Source: Ignavibacteriales bacterium (lineage in GTDB: Bacteria > Bacteroidota > Ignavibacteria > UBA10030). Taken from it: 64,000 nucleotides of DNA. Both the position numbers and the translations under genes were made by a program. Shown one piece after another: positions 1 through 9,874 of the stretch. Under the pieces are notes generated by a model. The model was not told the origin of the DNA. It saw only the letters and a list, made by a program, of their open reading frames with translations, and ran no database searches. Where the stretch lies: contig JAPLFP010000360.1 of NCBI GenBank assembly GCA_026390585.1, positions 1 to 64,000 of the forward strand. Direction: 5' to 3'. Numbering within the stretch: position 1 is the first letter of the stretch; each line of letters starts with the position of its first letter.

Positions 1-811
1 CAATTTGTGCCGGTGCAGCTCCTGGGGCCGCGACCTCATAGCCTCCATACACATAGCCTATGTCTCCGGAGAGTGCAACATCACAGAACATCGGATTCCA
101 CTGTGATAAATATGGTCTTGAAGAAAAATATACGCGGAGTGAATCACTACCGATGATTGGAACTTTCTTCTCGCGATAGACGCGTACTTCTCCTTCCGCA
201 TAACGGGCAAGGGCGTTGGACACACCCTCTTTTTGTACCGCCTCAAGAAACTCACGCTCGACGTTCATCAGGCTAACGACGTGTTCCTCTGGACTGGATG
301 TTAGGATCGCCTCCTTCCTCTTGACCGCTGCGGGCGCATGAAATGTTCGTGACCCGGTGTAGGGTCCCGGCTGCTCGGTTCCAACGTCGAGCGCAACCTT
401 CCATTCCCCTGTTGATTGTTTCTTCCAGACGGAGAAATAGTACCCGTAGTATGGGGGGCGCTTGGCCGGAGAGTGATCAGTCCACACCGCCGGTCCCGTT
501 GTGTAGCCCATGTCGCCACTTGCAGCCACATCTGCGTAGAGTGGTTCCCATTCGAGAGTCGTCTCCCGCGGATTGGCGGGAAGTGGAACGTTTTTCATTG
601 CCTCTTTATATCTGACGGGCCCTGGACGAAACACAACTGCGTCATCGGCAAAGAACTTCATAAATGACGGACGCGCGCCTATCTCAAGGCTGGTGCGCGC
701 GAACGCTCGCTCCGCTTCAACCAACGATGAGAGTGCCGGGTTTTCTGGCTTTGTCTGGCCGAAGCAAAGCACGGTCATCATCAGACAAATGAGGCAGGGC
801 GCTTGTTTCAT
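1..811 (-). CDS. SnoaL/DUF4440-like (NTF2-fold) secreted protein, C-terminus cut by window edge
   Basis: Open minus-strand frame from ATG at 811 (MKQAPCLICLMMTVLCFGQTKPENPALSSLVEAERAFARTSLEIGARPSFMKFFADDAVVFRPGPVRYKEA...) running off the window; two NTF2-like halves (ADDAVVFRPG..., ALARYAEGEVRVYREKK...). Not in the ORF track because it has no stop in the window. Confidence 0.75.
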   Translation of the reverse strand, partial: MKQAPCLICLMMTVLCFGQTKPENPALSSLVEAERAFARTSLEIGARPSFMKFFADDAVVFRPGPVRYKEAMKNVPLPANPRETTLEWEPLYADVAASGDMGYTTGPAVWTDHSPAKRPPYYGYYFSVWKKQSTGEWKVALDVGTEQPGPYTGSRTFHAPAAVKRKEAILTSSPEEHVVSLMNVEREFLEAVQKEGVSNALARYAEGEVRVYREKKVPIIGSDSLRVYFSSRPYLSQWNPMFCDVALSGDIGYVYGGYEVAAPGAAPAQI

Positions 812-849
812 AGTGTGTCCTTTTTGACTGCGCGCGGCAAAAGTAACAA

Positions 850-873
850 GGCCCTCGAGTATGCTCGCGGGCC
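850..873 (-). terminator. Terminator-like hairpin between the LytTR regulator and the NTF2-like gene
   Basis: ggccctcgag-tatg-ctcgcgggcc, 9 of 10 pairs, followed on the minus strand by TTGTTACTTTT. Confidence 0.5.
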
Positions 874-1009
874 CTGCAGTTCAAACGATTGCCGACACTA
901 GCGGTTCATCCGATGAGTGGGCTGAAACACCTTTTGCACATAGAGTTTTCTGCGTGAGAATTAACGAAATTGAACGCTGAAAATCAATCAAGTCGACTGA
1001 CAACGGGAT

Positions 1010-1789
1010 TCACAAGCTTGTACCCAGGAGTTCTGGCAGGTTGTTGCGATAACTTCTGCTCATCGTCAGTTGCGTCCCGTCTCGAAGAATCACCACATAT
1101 TCACCATGGAACCAGGGCTGCAGTTCTTTGATCTTCTCAACATTCACGAATGTGGACCGATGAATACGAATGAAGAGAACTGGGTCAAGCTTTTTCGCAA
1201 TTGCGTTCATCGTTTCGCGAAGCAGGTGTTTTTCCTTCCCAACATGAACACGCACATAGTTCCCCGCGGCCTCTATCCAGTCGATCTCATCGTTCTTCAG
1301 AAAGAACACGCGACCGCCGGACTTGACAACAAATCGTTCGTATTGTCTGGTGGGACCTTTGAGCTCACGGAGAATGGAATCCAGCTGCTGATTTAATTCT
1401 TTCCGGCGATCGAGCTGGAGATATGTTTTGGCGCGATCGAGGGCAGTCTGAAACCGTTGACGATCGAAGGGCTTCAGCAGATAATCAACAGCATGAACTT
1501 CAAAGGCTTGAACCGCGTAATGATCGTACGCCGTCACGAAAACCACCGCAGGGAGTTGGTCCGGCCCTATCGCTTCGATGACGCCAAATCCGTCGAGCTC
1601 AGGCATTTGAATATCAAGAAACATGAGATCGGGTGACTTCGCTGTGATTGTTTCCACCGCCTCCCGTCCATTCGAGCATTCATCGATGATCTCAATATCA
1701 GGATCGGCTTTCAAAAGTTCCCGGATCTTGTTTCTCGCTGGCTGTTCGTCATCAACGATGATGGCTCTTATGTGTTTCGTTCCGGACAT
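1010..1789 (-). CDS. LytR/AlgR-family response regulator (receiver + LytTR DNA-binding domain)
   Basis: 259 aa; receiver motifs IIVDDEQPAR, DLMFLDIQMPELDG, VFVTAYDHYAVQAFE; LytTR core FLKNDEIDWIEAAGNYVRVHV...FIRIHRSTFVNVEKI. Confidence 0.93.
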   Translation of the reverse strand: MSGTKHIRAIIVDDEQPARNKIRELLKADPDIEIIDECSNGREAVETITAKSPDLMFLDIQMPELDGFGVIEAIGPDQLPAVVFVTAYDHYAVQAFEVHAVDYLLKPFDRQRFQTALDRAKTYLQLDRRKELNQQLDSILRELKGPTRQYERFVVKSGGRVFFLKNDEIDWIEAAGNYVRVHVGKEKHLLRETMNAIAKKLDPVLFIRIHRSTFVNVEKIKELQPWFHGEYVVILRDGTQLTMSRSYRNNLPELLGTSL

Positions 1790-2078
1790 ATGCGAACTCT
1801 TTCTGTAGTGGTGGTTTGGGTGTCCACTCTCTCGCTATACAGAGAATTCCTTGATTTCTTCCGAGCGCTCGTGCATGATGGGCAACAACGATCTCTATGT
1901 GAGACGTCTTTTTCGACGAAAAAGTTGCACTCCGCTGCCCCGGGCAAGAAGGAGGCGCTTCTCGCCGCTGCTTTTTCATTCTAGAGGGCGCGGGAATTCG
2001 GCGGTATGCGTTGCTTTCTGTCATTATCTTCTTATCTTTCCGGCGCGATCGATATCCCACAATTTGGACCTTTGCAGT

Positions 2079-3020
2079 ATGAAAACCCTGAAACCACCAC
2101 GCCTCCGTAGAGGCGATCTCATCGGGATTGTATCGCCGGCGAGCACGCCTGCTACTCAAGAGAAAGTTGATAAAGGTGTTCGCTATCTCGAGGGTCTTGG
2201 ATATCGCGTAAAAGTCGGACGTCATGTGATGGCACAGTACGGCTATCTCGCTGGCACCGATGAAGAGCGCGCGGCAGACCTGAACGACATGTTGCGCGAT
2301 CCGGCGGTGAAAGCCGTTTTCGCCCTCCGCGGCGGTTATGGAACTCCCCGGATACTTGATTTACTCGACTACGGGGCTGCGCGCCGCGACCCGAAGATTC
2401 TTGTTGGATACAGCGACATCACCGGTTTGCAGCTTGCATTTCTCCGAAAGACCGGGTTGGTGACGTTTTCCGGACCAATGGTCGCTGTGGAGATGTGGGA
2501 GAGCATTGATCCGTTTACTGAAGAGAATTTTTGGCGCGTTGTTACTTCGGCTTCCCGTCTTGGAAACCTCCAGAATCCCGCCGATGAGCCGCTGGTTGCG
2601 CACAACAAGGGAAAAGCGTCGGGAATTCTTGTTGGGGGAAATTTCTCCCTGCTTGCCTCGCTCATGGGTACTCCCTACCTGCCCGACCTCCGCAAAGCAA
2701 TCCTCGTTCTCGAAGATGTCGACGAGGCGCCTCATCGCGTCGACCGGATGTTCGCCCAACTCCGGCATGCTGGTGTTCTCAAGAGCATTGCCGGCTTGGT
2801 CCTCGGCAAGTTCACCGATTGTGTTCCCAGTGATCCTTCAAAACCACACCTGACGATTGAACAGGTTCTCCAGGAAGCGGTGAGCGCAGTTGGCTGCCCC
2901 GTTCTGACGAACCTCCAATACGGCCACATCGCGAAGAAGCTCACGATTCCATTTGGCGTGCGGGCAACCCTCGACACGCGAACCGGGTCTTTAAGAGTGT
3001 CCGAAGGGGCTGTCCGCTGA
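2079..3020 (+). CDS. ldcA: LD-carboxypeptidase (peptidase family S66)
   Basis: MKTLKPPRLRRGDLIGIVSPAS..., FALRGGYGTPRILDLLDY, LVGYSDITGLQLAF, GGNFSLLASLMGTPYLPDL, VLEDVDEAPHRVDRM; start placed at the internal ATG 2079. Confidence 0.9.
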   Translation: MKTLKPPRLRRGDLIGIVSPASTPATQEKVDKGVRYLEGLGYRVKVGRHVMAQYGYLAGTDEERAADLNDMLRDPAVKAVFALRGGYGTPRILDLLDYGAARRDPKILVGYSDITGLQLAFLRKTGLVTFSGPMVAVEMWESIDPFTEENFWRVVTSASRLGNLQNPADEPLVAHNKGKASGILVGGNFSLLASLMGTPYLPDLRKAILVLEDVDEAPHRVDRMFAQLRHAGVLKSIAGLVLGKFTDCVPSDPSKPHLTIEQVLQEAVSAVGCPVLTNLQYGHIAKKLTIPFGVRATLDTRTGSLRVSEGAVR

Positions 3021-3127
3021 CCGACGAGCTCTCTCCGAGCGTCATCAGCGTTGTACTTCATTGACTATCCTTCAACTTATCGTTACATTTTCTTCATCTT
3101 TGAACATCGCGGCGTCATTCTCGCTTG

Positions 3128-3742
3128 ATGAACATTGGTGTTTTTGCTTCCGGACGGGGGTCGAACTTCCAGGCTATTCTCAGCGCAATCGAACGGGGGA
3201 TTCTCCCTGCGCGTGTAACGGTGCTGTTGAGCAACAAGATCGATGCCGGCGCTTTCGAAATCGCCAACGCATATTCCCTCCCCACTGTTCATCTGAGTCA
3301 GAAACAGTTCGCAGACGAGGCTTTGTACGCCGCGGCAATGCTTGAAGTCTTGAGGAGTCACAACGTAGAGCTTATTGCGCTCGCTGGTTATCTCAAGAAG
3401 ATTCCAACGATCGTTGTCCGGGAATTCCGGGACCGCATCCTGAACATCCATCCCGCACTGCTTCCATCATTTGGCGGTCAGGGCATGTATGGGCACCATG
3501 TTCACGAAGCGGTTCTTGCATCTGGTGTCAAGCTGAGCGGCGCGACGGTACATCTTGTGGACGAAGAATACGATCGCGGTCCTATTGTTCTTCAGAGGAC
3601 CGTTGCTGTCGACGAACTCGACACCCCCGAAACGCTGGCGGCAAAGGTACTGAAGGTTGAGCACGAGATATATCCCCTCGCCCTGAAGGCTTTTGCTGAA
3701 AACAGGGCAACGATACATGGAAGGTCTGTGTGGATACACTAA
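3128..3742 (+). CDS. purN: Phosphoribosylglycinamide formyltransferase
   Basis: MNIGVFASGRGSNFQAIL...LALAGYLKKIP...ILNIHPALLPSFGGQGMYG...SGATVHLVDEEYDRGPIVLQ. Confidence 0.95.
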   Translation: MNIGVFASGRGSNFQAILSAIERGILPARVTVLLSNKIDAGAFEIANAYSLPTVHLSQKQFADEALYAAAMLEVLRSHNVELIALAGYLKKIPTIVVREFRDRILNIHPALLPSFGGQGMYGHHVHEAVLASGVKLSGATVHLVDEEYDRGPIVLQRTVAVDELDTPETLAAKVLKVEHEIYPLALKAFAENRATIHGRSVWIH

Positions 3743-5340
3743 CGCAATTGAAAACACCGGTGGCAAGTCATACTGCAACCCCTGAAGCCAAGGAGGAGGT
3801 TCTGCTACACGTTCGACGTGCGCTCATCAGTGTGTCTGACAAGCGTGGAGTCGTTGAGCTGGCAAAAACTCTCCAACAGTTCGGTGTCGAAATCATTTCG
3901 ACAGGCGGGACACAGCAAGTTCTCAAAGAGGCTGGCGTTGTTGTCAAATCTGTCTCTGAGGTTACCGGATTTCCGGAAATTCTGGACGGCCGCGTGAAAA
4001 CGCTTCATCCTGCAATACATGCCGGCATCCTCGCGGCCACCGACAACCCGCTTCACCTGAAACAGCTTCACGAGCATCACATCGAGCCAATCGATCTTGT
4101 GGTTGCCAATCTGTATCCCTTTGAGCAAACGATCACGCATGAGAACGTGACCCTCGAACAGGCCATTGAACAAATCGACGTCGGTGGTCCGACGATGGTC
4201 CGGGCGGCAGCGAAGAATCACCGCCACACGGTCGTGGTCGTCAATCCCGATCGTTATCAGTCTCTGACGGAGGAATTAATCAAGAACAATGGGGCGGTGT
4301 CGTTTCAGACCCGGTTCGAGCTCGCGCGCGAAGCGTTTCAACACACGGCAACATACGACACCATGATTGCGTCGTACTTTAGCGGCCTCCAGTCGGACAC
4401 TGCGTTACCTGATGTTGTCACCCTTTCAATGAAAAAGTCGGATGCACTCCGCTATGGCGAAAATCCCCATCAGTCGGCGTCGCTCTATGGAAAGTTCAAT
4501 ACCTATTTCAAGAAGCTTCACGGAAAAGAGCTGTCTTACAACAATATTCTCGACATCAACGCCGCCGCTCTTCTGTGCGCAGAGTTTGAAAAACCCACTG
4601 CGGTGATTGTGAAGCACAATAACCCCTGTGGTGTTGGTTCCGGCGAGACCTTGCAGGAAGCTTACAAGAAAGCGTTTGCAACGGACACGAAGTCGGCATT
4701 CGGCGGCATTGTTTGCGTGAATCGATCTCTTGACGCCGCTACTGCCGCAGCCATCAACGAAATATTCACCGAGGTGATTGTAGCTCCCAGCTATGCTGAT
4801 GGTGTGCTTGACCTTCTGATGAAGAAGCGCGATCGGCGCCTTATTCAGCAGGTGATCGACATCCGGTCTGTCAAAGCTTTTGATGTTCGGGGCGTTATTG
4901 GCGGGCTTCTGCTTCAGGAACAGGACCAACATCGGATCACGCGTGAAGGCTTGCGCGTTGTGACCAGGCGAAAGCCGGCCGAAGAGGAGTTGGAGGCGTT
5001 GATTTTCGCGTGGCGTGTGGCAAAGCATGTCAAATCGAACGCTATTGTCTATGCACGAAAAGACCGGACGCTGGGCATTGGAGCGGGTCAAATGTCACGC
5101 GTTGACTCAGCCAAGATCGCCGTCATGAAAGCGGCCGAGGCTGGACTTGATCTCGCGGGATGCGCTGTTGCATCAGACGCCTTCTTTCCATTTGCCGATG
5201 GTCTTCTTGAGGCTGTCAAGGGGGGCGCAACATCCGTGATCCAACCAGGCGGTTCTGTCCGTGATGAAGAAGTTGTCAAAGCAGCCGATGAACACAATGT
5301 TGCAATGGTTTTCACGGGTATCAGACATTTCCGACACTAA
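3730..5340 (+). CDS. purH: Bifunctional AICAR formyltransferase / IMP cyclohydrolase
   Basis: RRALISVSDKRGVVELAKTLQQFGVEIISTGGT, DGRVKTLHPAIHAGIL, DIGGPTMVRAAAKNH-like motif, KHNNPCGVG; overlaps the purN 3' end. Confidence 0.96.
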   Translation: MDTLTQLKTPVASHTATPEAKEEVLLHVRRALISVSDKRGVVELAKTLQQFGVEIISTGGTQQVLKEAGVVVKSVSEVTGFPEILDGRVKTLHPAIHAGILAATDNPLHLKQLHEHHIEPIDLVVANLYPFEQTITHENVTLEQAIEQIDVGGPTMVRAAAKNHRHTVVVVNPDRYQSLTEELIKNNGAVSFQTRFELAREAFQHTATYDTMIASYFSGLQSDTALPDVVTLSMKKSDALRYGENPHQSASLYGKFNTYFKKLHGKELSYNNILDINAAALLCAEFEKPTAVIVKHNNPCGVGSGETLQEAYKKAFATDTKSAFGGIVCVNRSLDAATAAAINEIFTEVIVAPSYADGVLDLLMKKRDRRLIQQVIDIRSVKAFDVRGVIGGLLLQEQDQHRITREGLRVVTRRKPAEEELEALIFAWRVAKHVKSNAIVYARKDRTLGIGAGQMSRVDSAKIAVMKAAEAGLDLAGCAVASDAFFPFADGLLEAVKGGATSVIQPGGSVRDEEVVKAADEHNVAMVFTGIRHFRH

Positions 5341-5371
5341 CGATCTCACACAATAAGAGTACAACCTGGCA

Positions 5372-6397
5372 ATGAGCCTTTTTTCTCTTTTTTCTGCAGA
5401 CATCGCTGTCGATCTCGGCACAGCGAACACGGTGATTTGGATGAAGGGCAAGGGAATTGTCCTCAATGAACCATCGATTGTTGCGTTCGACCGCAACACG
5501 AAGAAGATTATTGCGATCGGACACGAAGCCCGCGAGATGCTCGGTCGAACACACCGCGACATTCGCACCATACGGCCAATGAAGGATGGCGTGATCGCCG
5601 ATTTTGAAATCGCCGAAGGAATGTTGCGCGAGTTTATCCGGAAGACGAGTCTCGGGTGGGTCCCGAGCCGGCGCATTGTTGTCTCGGTGCCTTCCGGTAT
5701 CACCGAGGTCGAAAAGCGTGCCGTGCGCGATGCTGCCGAACACGCCGGAGCCAAAGAGGTGCACCTCCTTGCCGAACCTATGGCCTCAGCCATCGGCATC
5801 GGCCTCGACGTGGACGCGCCTGTAGGCAACATGGTTGTCGACATCGGCGGAGGAACGACCGAGATCGCCGTGATCGCCCTTTCGGGGATCGTTACGGAAG
5901 AGTCGATTCGCGTTGCCGGTGACGAAAAGAACAATGCCATCATTCAGTTCTTCAAACGAAACCACAATATCCTCATTGGAGAGCGGACAGCGGAAGCGAT
6001 CAAGTGTGAAGTTGGATCGGCGATGCCGCTGCGCGAAGAAATCACCATTCAGGTGAAGGGCCGGGATCTTGTCAATGGAGTACCGAAAACGACCGAGGTA
6101 AGCTCTGTCGAGATCCGCGAGGCTCTCAATGAACCAATTGCACAAATCGTCGAAGCGGTCAAGGTCACCCTTGAGCGCACTCCGCCGGAACTTTCGGCCG
6201 ACATTCTTGACCGCGGCATCATGCTCACGGGTGGTGGTGCGTTGCTGAAGGGGCTCGACGAACGAATCAGACTTGAAACGAATCTTCCGGTGCACGTTGC
6301 AGAAGATCCATTGACTGCTGTTGTGCGGGGAACAGGGCGTGTCTTGGAAGATCTCAGGCATTTTTCAAAGGTGCTGATTAAGAGTAAACGGTACTAA
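5372..6397 (+). CDS. mreB: Rod shape-determining actin homologue MreB
   Basis: AVDLGTANTVIWMKGKGIVLNEPSIVA..., VVDIGGGTTEIAVIALSGIV, ILDRGIMLTGGGALLKGLD. Confidence 0.97.
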   Translation: MSLFSLFSADIAVDLGTANTVIWMKGKGIVLNEPSIVAFDRNTKKIIAIGHEAREMLGRTHRDIRTIRPMKDGVIADFEIAEGMLREFIRKTSLGWVPSRRIVVSVPSGITEVEKRAVRDAAEHAGAKEVHLLAEPMASAIGIGLDVDAPVGNMVVDIGGGTTEIAVIALSGIVTEESIRVAGDEKNNAIIQFFKRNHNILIGERTAEAIKCEVGSAMPLREEITIQVKGRDLVNGVPKTTEVSSVEIREALNEPIAQIVEAVKVTLERTPPELSADILDRGIMLTGGGALLKGLDERIRLETNLPVHVAEDPLTAVVRGTGRVLEDLRHFSKVLIKSKRY

Positions 6398-6487
6398 GTG
6401 TAGCGCAGTAGGTTCGCTGACAGGGGCATGCGAACCAAACCCCGCCAACGATGACTTTCCTCTCCGACAGAACATACATTCACCGGC

Positions 6488-7327
6488 ATGTTCAAACGTA
6501 TCTATAATTTTGTGTTGCTCTTCAAGGAGTATGCGGTCTTCTCCATTCTCCTTGTGCTGTCGCTTGTCCTGATGGCCCTTAACGACAATACGCAGATCCG
6601 GCATATTCGTGGAGTAGCAACCGTCGTGTTTGGTGTTGTGCAGGATCAGCTGGCTTTTGTTCCCCGGTACTTCTCTTTGCGAAAGGAGAATGATATCCTT
6701 CGCCGTATGAATGTGGATCTCGCCGATGAAGCAAGTCAACTCCGTGAAGCCAAACTTGAAAATGATCGCCTGCGGCGGCTCCTTGGATTCAAGGATGTTT
6801 CTCACTACCCCCTCCTCGCGGCAAAGGTTGTTGGGAAAAACCTGACGCTTCTCCGGAATACAATTACACTCAATATCGGGAAATTGGATGGGGTGTTGCC
6901 TCATATGCCTGTTGTCGGTGATGGCGGGCTCGTTGGGGTCGTTGCCAATGTCAACGATCACTATGCCATAGTGCGAATTCTGTATAACACCGATTTCCGG
7001 GCAAGCACAAAAAGCCAACGCGCACGCGTGGACGGTATCCTTGCCTGGGACGGCGAAGACTTGATCCTGACCAATGTTGCCAAGAATCTTGATATTGTTG
7101 CCGGTGATACGCTGATCACCACCGATTACAGCAGTACCTACCCACCGAATATCCGCATCGGCACTGTCAGCGAGGTTGCCGAGCAACAGGGATCGTTGTT
7201 CAAGCGCGTTCTCGTTACTCCTGGGGTGGATTTCGTGAAGCTCGAAGAGGTCTTTGTCATTTCATACATTCCCGACTCCGAACGATCGGAATTAGAGCAG
7301 TCTCTGCAGCAGAAGTTGAGACGCTGA
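6488..7327 (+). CDS. mreC: Rod shape-determining protein MreC
   Basis: N-terminal TM plus coiled coil then LLAAKVVGKN...GKLDGVLPHMPVVGDGGLVGVV...; position after mreB. Confidence 0.93.
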   Translation: MFKRIYNFVLLFKEYAVFSILLVLSLVLMALNDNTQIRHIRGVATVVFGVVQDQLAFVPRYFSLRKENDILRRMNVDLADEASQLREAKLENDRLRRLLGFKDVSHYPLLAAKVVGKNLTLLRNTITLNIGKLDGVLPHMPVVGDGGLVGVVANVNDHYAIVRILYNTDFRASTKSQRARVDGILAWDGEDLILTNVAKNLDIVAGDTLITTDYSSTYPPNIRIGTVSEVAEQQGSLFKRVLVTPGVDFVKLEEVFVISYIPDSERSELEQSLQQKLRR

Positions 7328-7374
7328 TCTTCCCAACCAGACGTCACTCATCATCGAAAGGTATTTAAGGATCT

Positions 7375-9834
7375 ATGAAAATCCTGAAATTTGGTGGCTC
7401 ATCCGTCGCTGACCCTGAGTGCATTCGCAGTGTTGCGGCAATCGTGCTGGCTGCAGCCAAGCGGGACCGTATTGTCGTCGTAGTATCAGCTTTCCAGGGA
7501 GTGACGAATCAGCTGCTCCAGTGCGCTCGCCTTGCGGAGAAGGGGCGTGCCGAATATCAAAAACTCTTCGCACAGATTGCACAGAAGCATCGCGATGCTA
7601 TCAATACGCTGATCAAGAAGCACAATCGCCGCCAAACACTTGCGATCCTCGATGAACAGTTGAAAGAACTTGAAGATGTTCTTCATGGAATGTCACTCCT
7701 TCGCGATTGCCCGCCACGCGCGCTGGATCTCACTGCAAGCTTTGGAGAGCGCCTTTCCGCCATGATCATCGCCGCTTATTTGCAGCAGTTGCATCAGACG
7801 GAGCCTGTTGATGCACGCCAGCTTATCGTCACCGACGATCAGTTTACCCACGCTTCTGTTTTGTTTGATCAGACAAATCGCAAGATTCGCTCTTACTTCA
7901 ATCGCCTGCAACAAAAGAGCCGCCATCGCGTCATTCCTGTGGTGACCGGGTTCATCGGATCGACAGAAGACGGACGAACGACGACGATAGGTCGAAACGG
8001 ATCGGATTACACTGCCGCAATTGTCGGGGCTGCTCTCAAAGCCTCTGTGATCGAAATCTGGACAGACGTTGATGGCATCCTCAGCGCCGATCCACGTGTT
8101 GTTCCGTCTGCCTTCGTTCTCCCCCAGATGTCATACGAAGAGGCAATGGAGCTTTCCTATTTCGGCGCGAAAGTCCTTCATCCAGCGACCATTGCTCCGG
8201 CCGTGGCAAAAAAGATCCCCATCATCATCAAGAACACATTTCATCCCGACGCACCCGGCACTGTCATCTCCGAAGGTGTCGAAAACTGGGAGGGGGTTGC
8301 CAAGGGAATAACCTCTGTGGATGAGATTGCCCTTCTGAGCTTGCGCGGTATGGGGATGGTAGGTGTTCCCGGCACGGCAGAGCGGCTCTTCCGTGCGCTC
8401 GCGTCTCACCATGTGAACGTTATCCTTATTTCCCAGGCCTCCTCTGAGCACACGATTTGTTTCGCCGTCGTCAAATCTGATCTGGCGCACGCTCGGCGAG
8501 CTGTCGCTGAGGAATTCCGCTACGAACTGCAAAGCAAATTGACGTCGCTCGACGAACGGCCAAACCAAACGATCGTGGCAATCGTCGGGGAGGGCATGAA
8601 GGGCGCTCCGGGAGTTTCTGGAAAAGTTTTTCAGGCTCTTGGCCGAAACAATGTGAACGTTTCCGCCATCGCACAGGGAGCCTCGGAACGGAACATCTCT
8701 TTCGTCATCGATTCCACCCAGGGAAATCGTGCCCTCAACGTTATCCATGAAGCCTTTTTCGAAAAACGAAAGCGTCTCGCTGTTATCGTTATTGGGGTCG
8801 GGAACATTGGCTCTGCCCTGCTCCGACAGCTTCATCAACAGCATTCATTTCTCCTCTCGCAGGGATTTGACGTTCGCGTGTGCGGCGTTGCTAACAGTAA
8901 GCATTACATCCTCGATGCCGCCGGACTCGACCTTTCCCAATGGCAGGATGAGCTCAGTCGCTCACATTTCAAGATGCATCCGCAACACCTGGCAGAGAAG
9001 ATTGCAGAACTCGAATTGACCAATGCCGTTCTCGTGGACTGCACGGCCAGTCCCGACATCGCAGAAGCATATCCTGATTTTGTCAACGCAAACCTCCACA
9101 TCGTCACTCCAAACAAGAAGGCAAACGTGTTGCCGTGGAAGCAATACGCTGCCCTGATGGAACTGATGAAGAAACGGCAGAAGTACTTCTTGTATGAGGC
9201 AAATGTCGGTGCGGGACTTCCTGTGATTTCGACGCTTGGCGATCTCATTGCAAGTGGCGATCATATTGTCAAAGTGGAGGGTGTTTTCTCGGGAACGTTA
9301 AGTTATATCTTCAACCATTTCGACGGGAAAAAGCCTTTCAGCGAAGTGCTGCGAGAGGCCCACGAGCTCGGATTTACAGAACCCGATCCTCGCGATGATC
9401 TTTCGGGCGACGATGTGGCGCGCAAACTCCTCATCGTTGCACGCCATCTTGGTTTGAAGCTCGACATGAAAGATATCCGGTTTGAGAACCTTGTTCCTCC
9501 TTCGTTGCGTGCAGAAGCGTTTTCACAGAATCTTTTCTTCCGGTTCGCCAAGGTGGATGCACGGATGCAGCAGAAACTTGACGCCGCGCGTTCTCGGGGA
9601 GCCGTGCTTCGCTACGTCGGAATTCTCGAAGGCCATACCGCCGTTGCGGGCTTGAGAGAAATGCCTCTCAGTCATCCATTCGCTGGAACCAAGGGGAGTG
9701 ATAACATTATCGCGATCACATCGCACCGCTATTCCCGTACACCTCTCGTGGTGCAAGGACCGGGGGCGGGAGCAGACGTTACCGCCATGGGAGTGTTTTC
9801 TGACATTCTCAAACTTTTGCACTATTTACCCTAA
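7375..9834 (+). CDS. thrA: Bifunctional aspartokinase / homoserine dehydrogenase
   Basis: 819 aa; MKILKFGGSSVADPE (aspartokinase), duplicated ACT region, VIGVGNIGSALLRQL and NVGAGLPVISTLGDLIASGD...GVFSGTLSYIFN (homoserine dehydrogenase). Confidence 0.96.
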   Translation: MKILKFGGSSVADPECIRSVAAIVLAAAKRDRIVVVVSAFQGVTNQLLQCARLAEKGRAEYQKLFAQIAQKHRDAINTLIKKHNRRQTLAILDEQLKELEDVLHGMSLLRDCPPRALDLTASFGERLSAMIIAAYLQQLHQTEPVDARQLIVTDDQFTHASVLFDQTNRKIRSYFNRLQQKSRHRVIPVVTGFIGSTEDGRTTTIGRNGSDYTAAIVGAALKASVIEIWTDVDGILSADPRVVPSAFVLPQMSYEEAMELSYFGAKVLHPATIAPAVAKKIPIIIKNTFHPDAPGTVISEGVENWEGVAKGITSVDEIALLSLRGMGMVGVPGTAERLFRALASHHVNVILISQASSEHTICFAVVKSDLAHARRAVAEEFRYELQSKLTSLDERPNQTIVAIVGEGMKGAPGVSGKVFQALGRNNVNVSAIAQGASERNISFVIDSTQGNRALNVIHEAFFEKRKRLAVIVIGVGNIGSALLRQLHQQHSFLLSQGFDVRVCGVANSKHYILDAAGLDLSQWQDELSRSHFKMHPQHLAEKIAELELTNAVLVDCTASPDIAEAYPDFVNANLHIVTPNKKANVLPWKQYAALMELMKKRQKYFLYEANVGAGLPVISTLGDLIASGDHIVKVEGVFSGTLSYIFNHFDGKKPFSEVLREAHELGFTEPDPRDDLSGDDVARKLLIVARHLGLKLDMKDIRFENLVPPSLRAEAFSQNLFFRFAKVDARMQQKLDAARSRGAVLRYVGILEGHTAVAGLREMPLSHPFAGTKGSDNIIAITSHRYSRTPLVVQGPGAGADVTAMGVFSDILKLLHYLP

Positions 9835-9874
9835 CGGTCATGCTCCGCGTTCATCGAGAACTTCTCGAAAACCT

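Noticed and set aside
1851-2078. N-terminal extension of the LdcA ORF
   Set aside because: Arg-rich, non-homologous sequence before the canonical MKTLKPPRLRRGDLIGIVSPAS start; overlaps the divergent promoter region.
5173-5943. Long antisense ORF (256 aa) opposite purH/mreB, and similar long antisense ORFs (e.g. 4426-5091, 40887-42071, 43091-43840)
   Set aside because: They lie opposite well-conserved genes, have low-complexity shadow compositions and no recognisable motifs.
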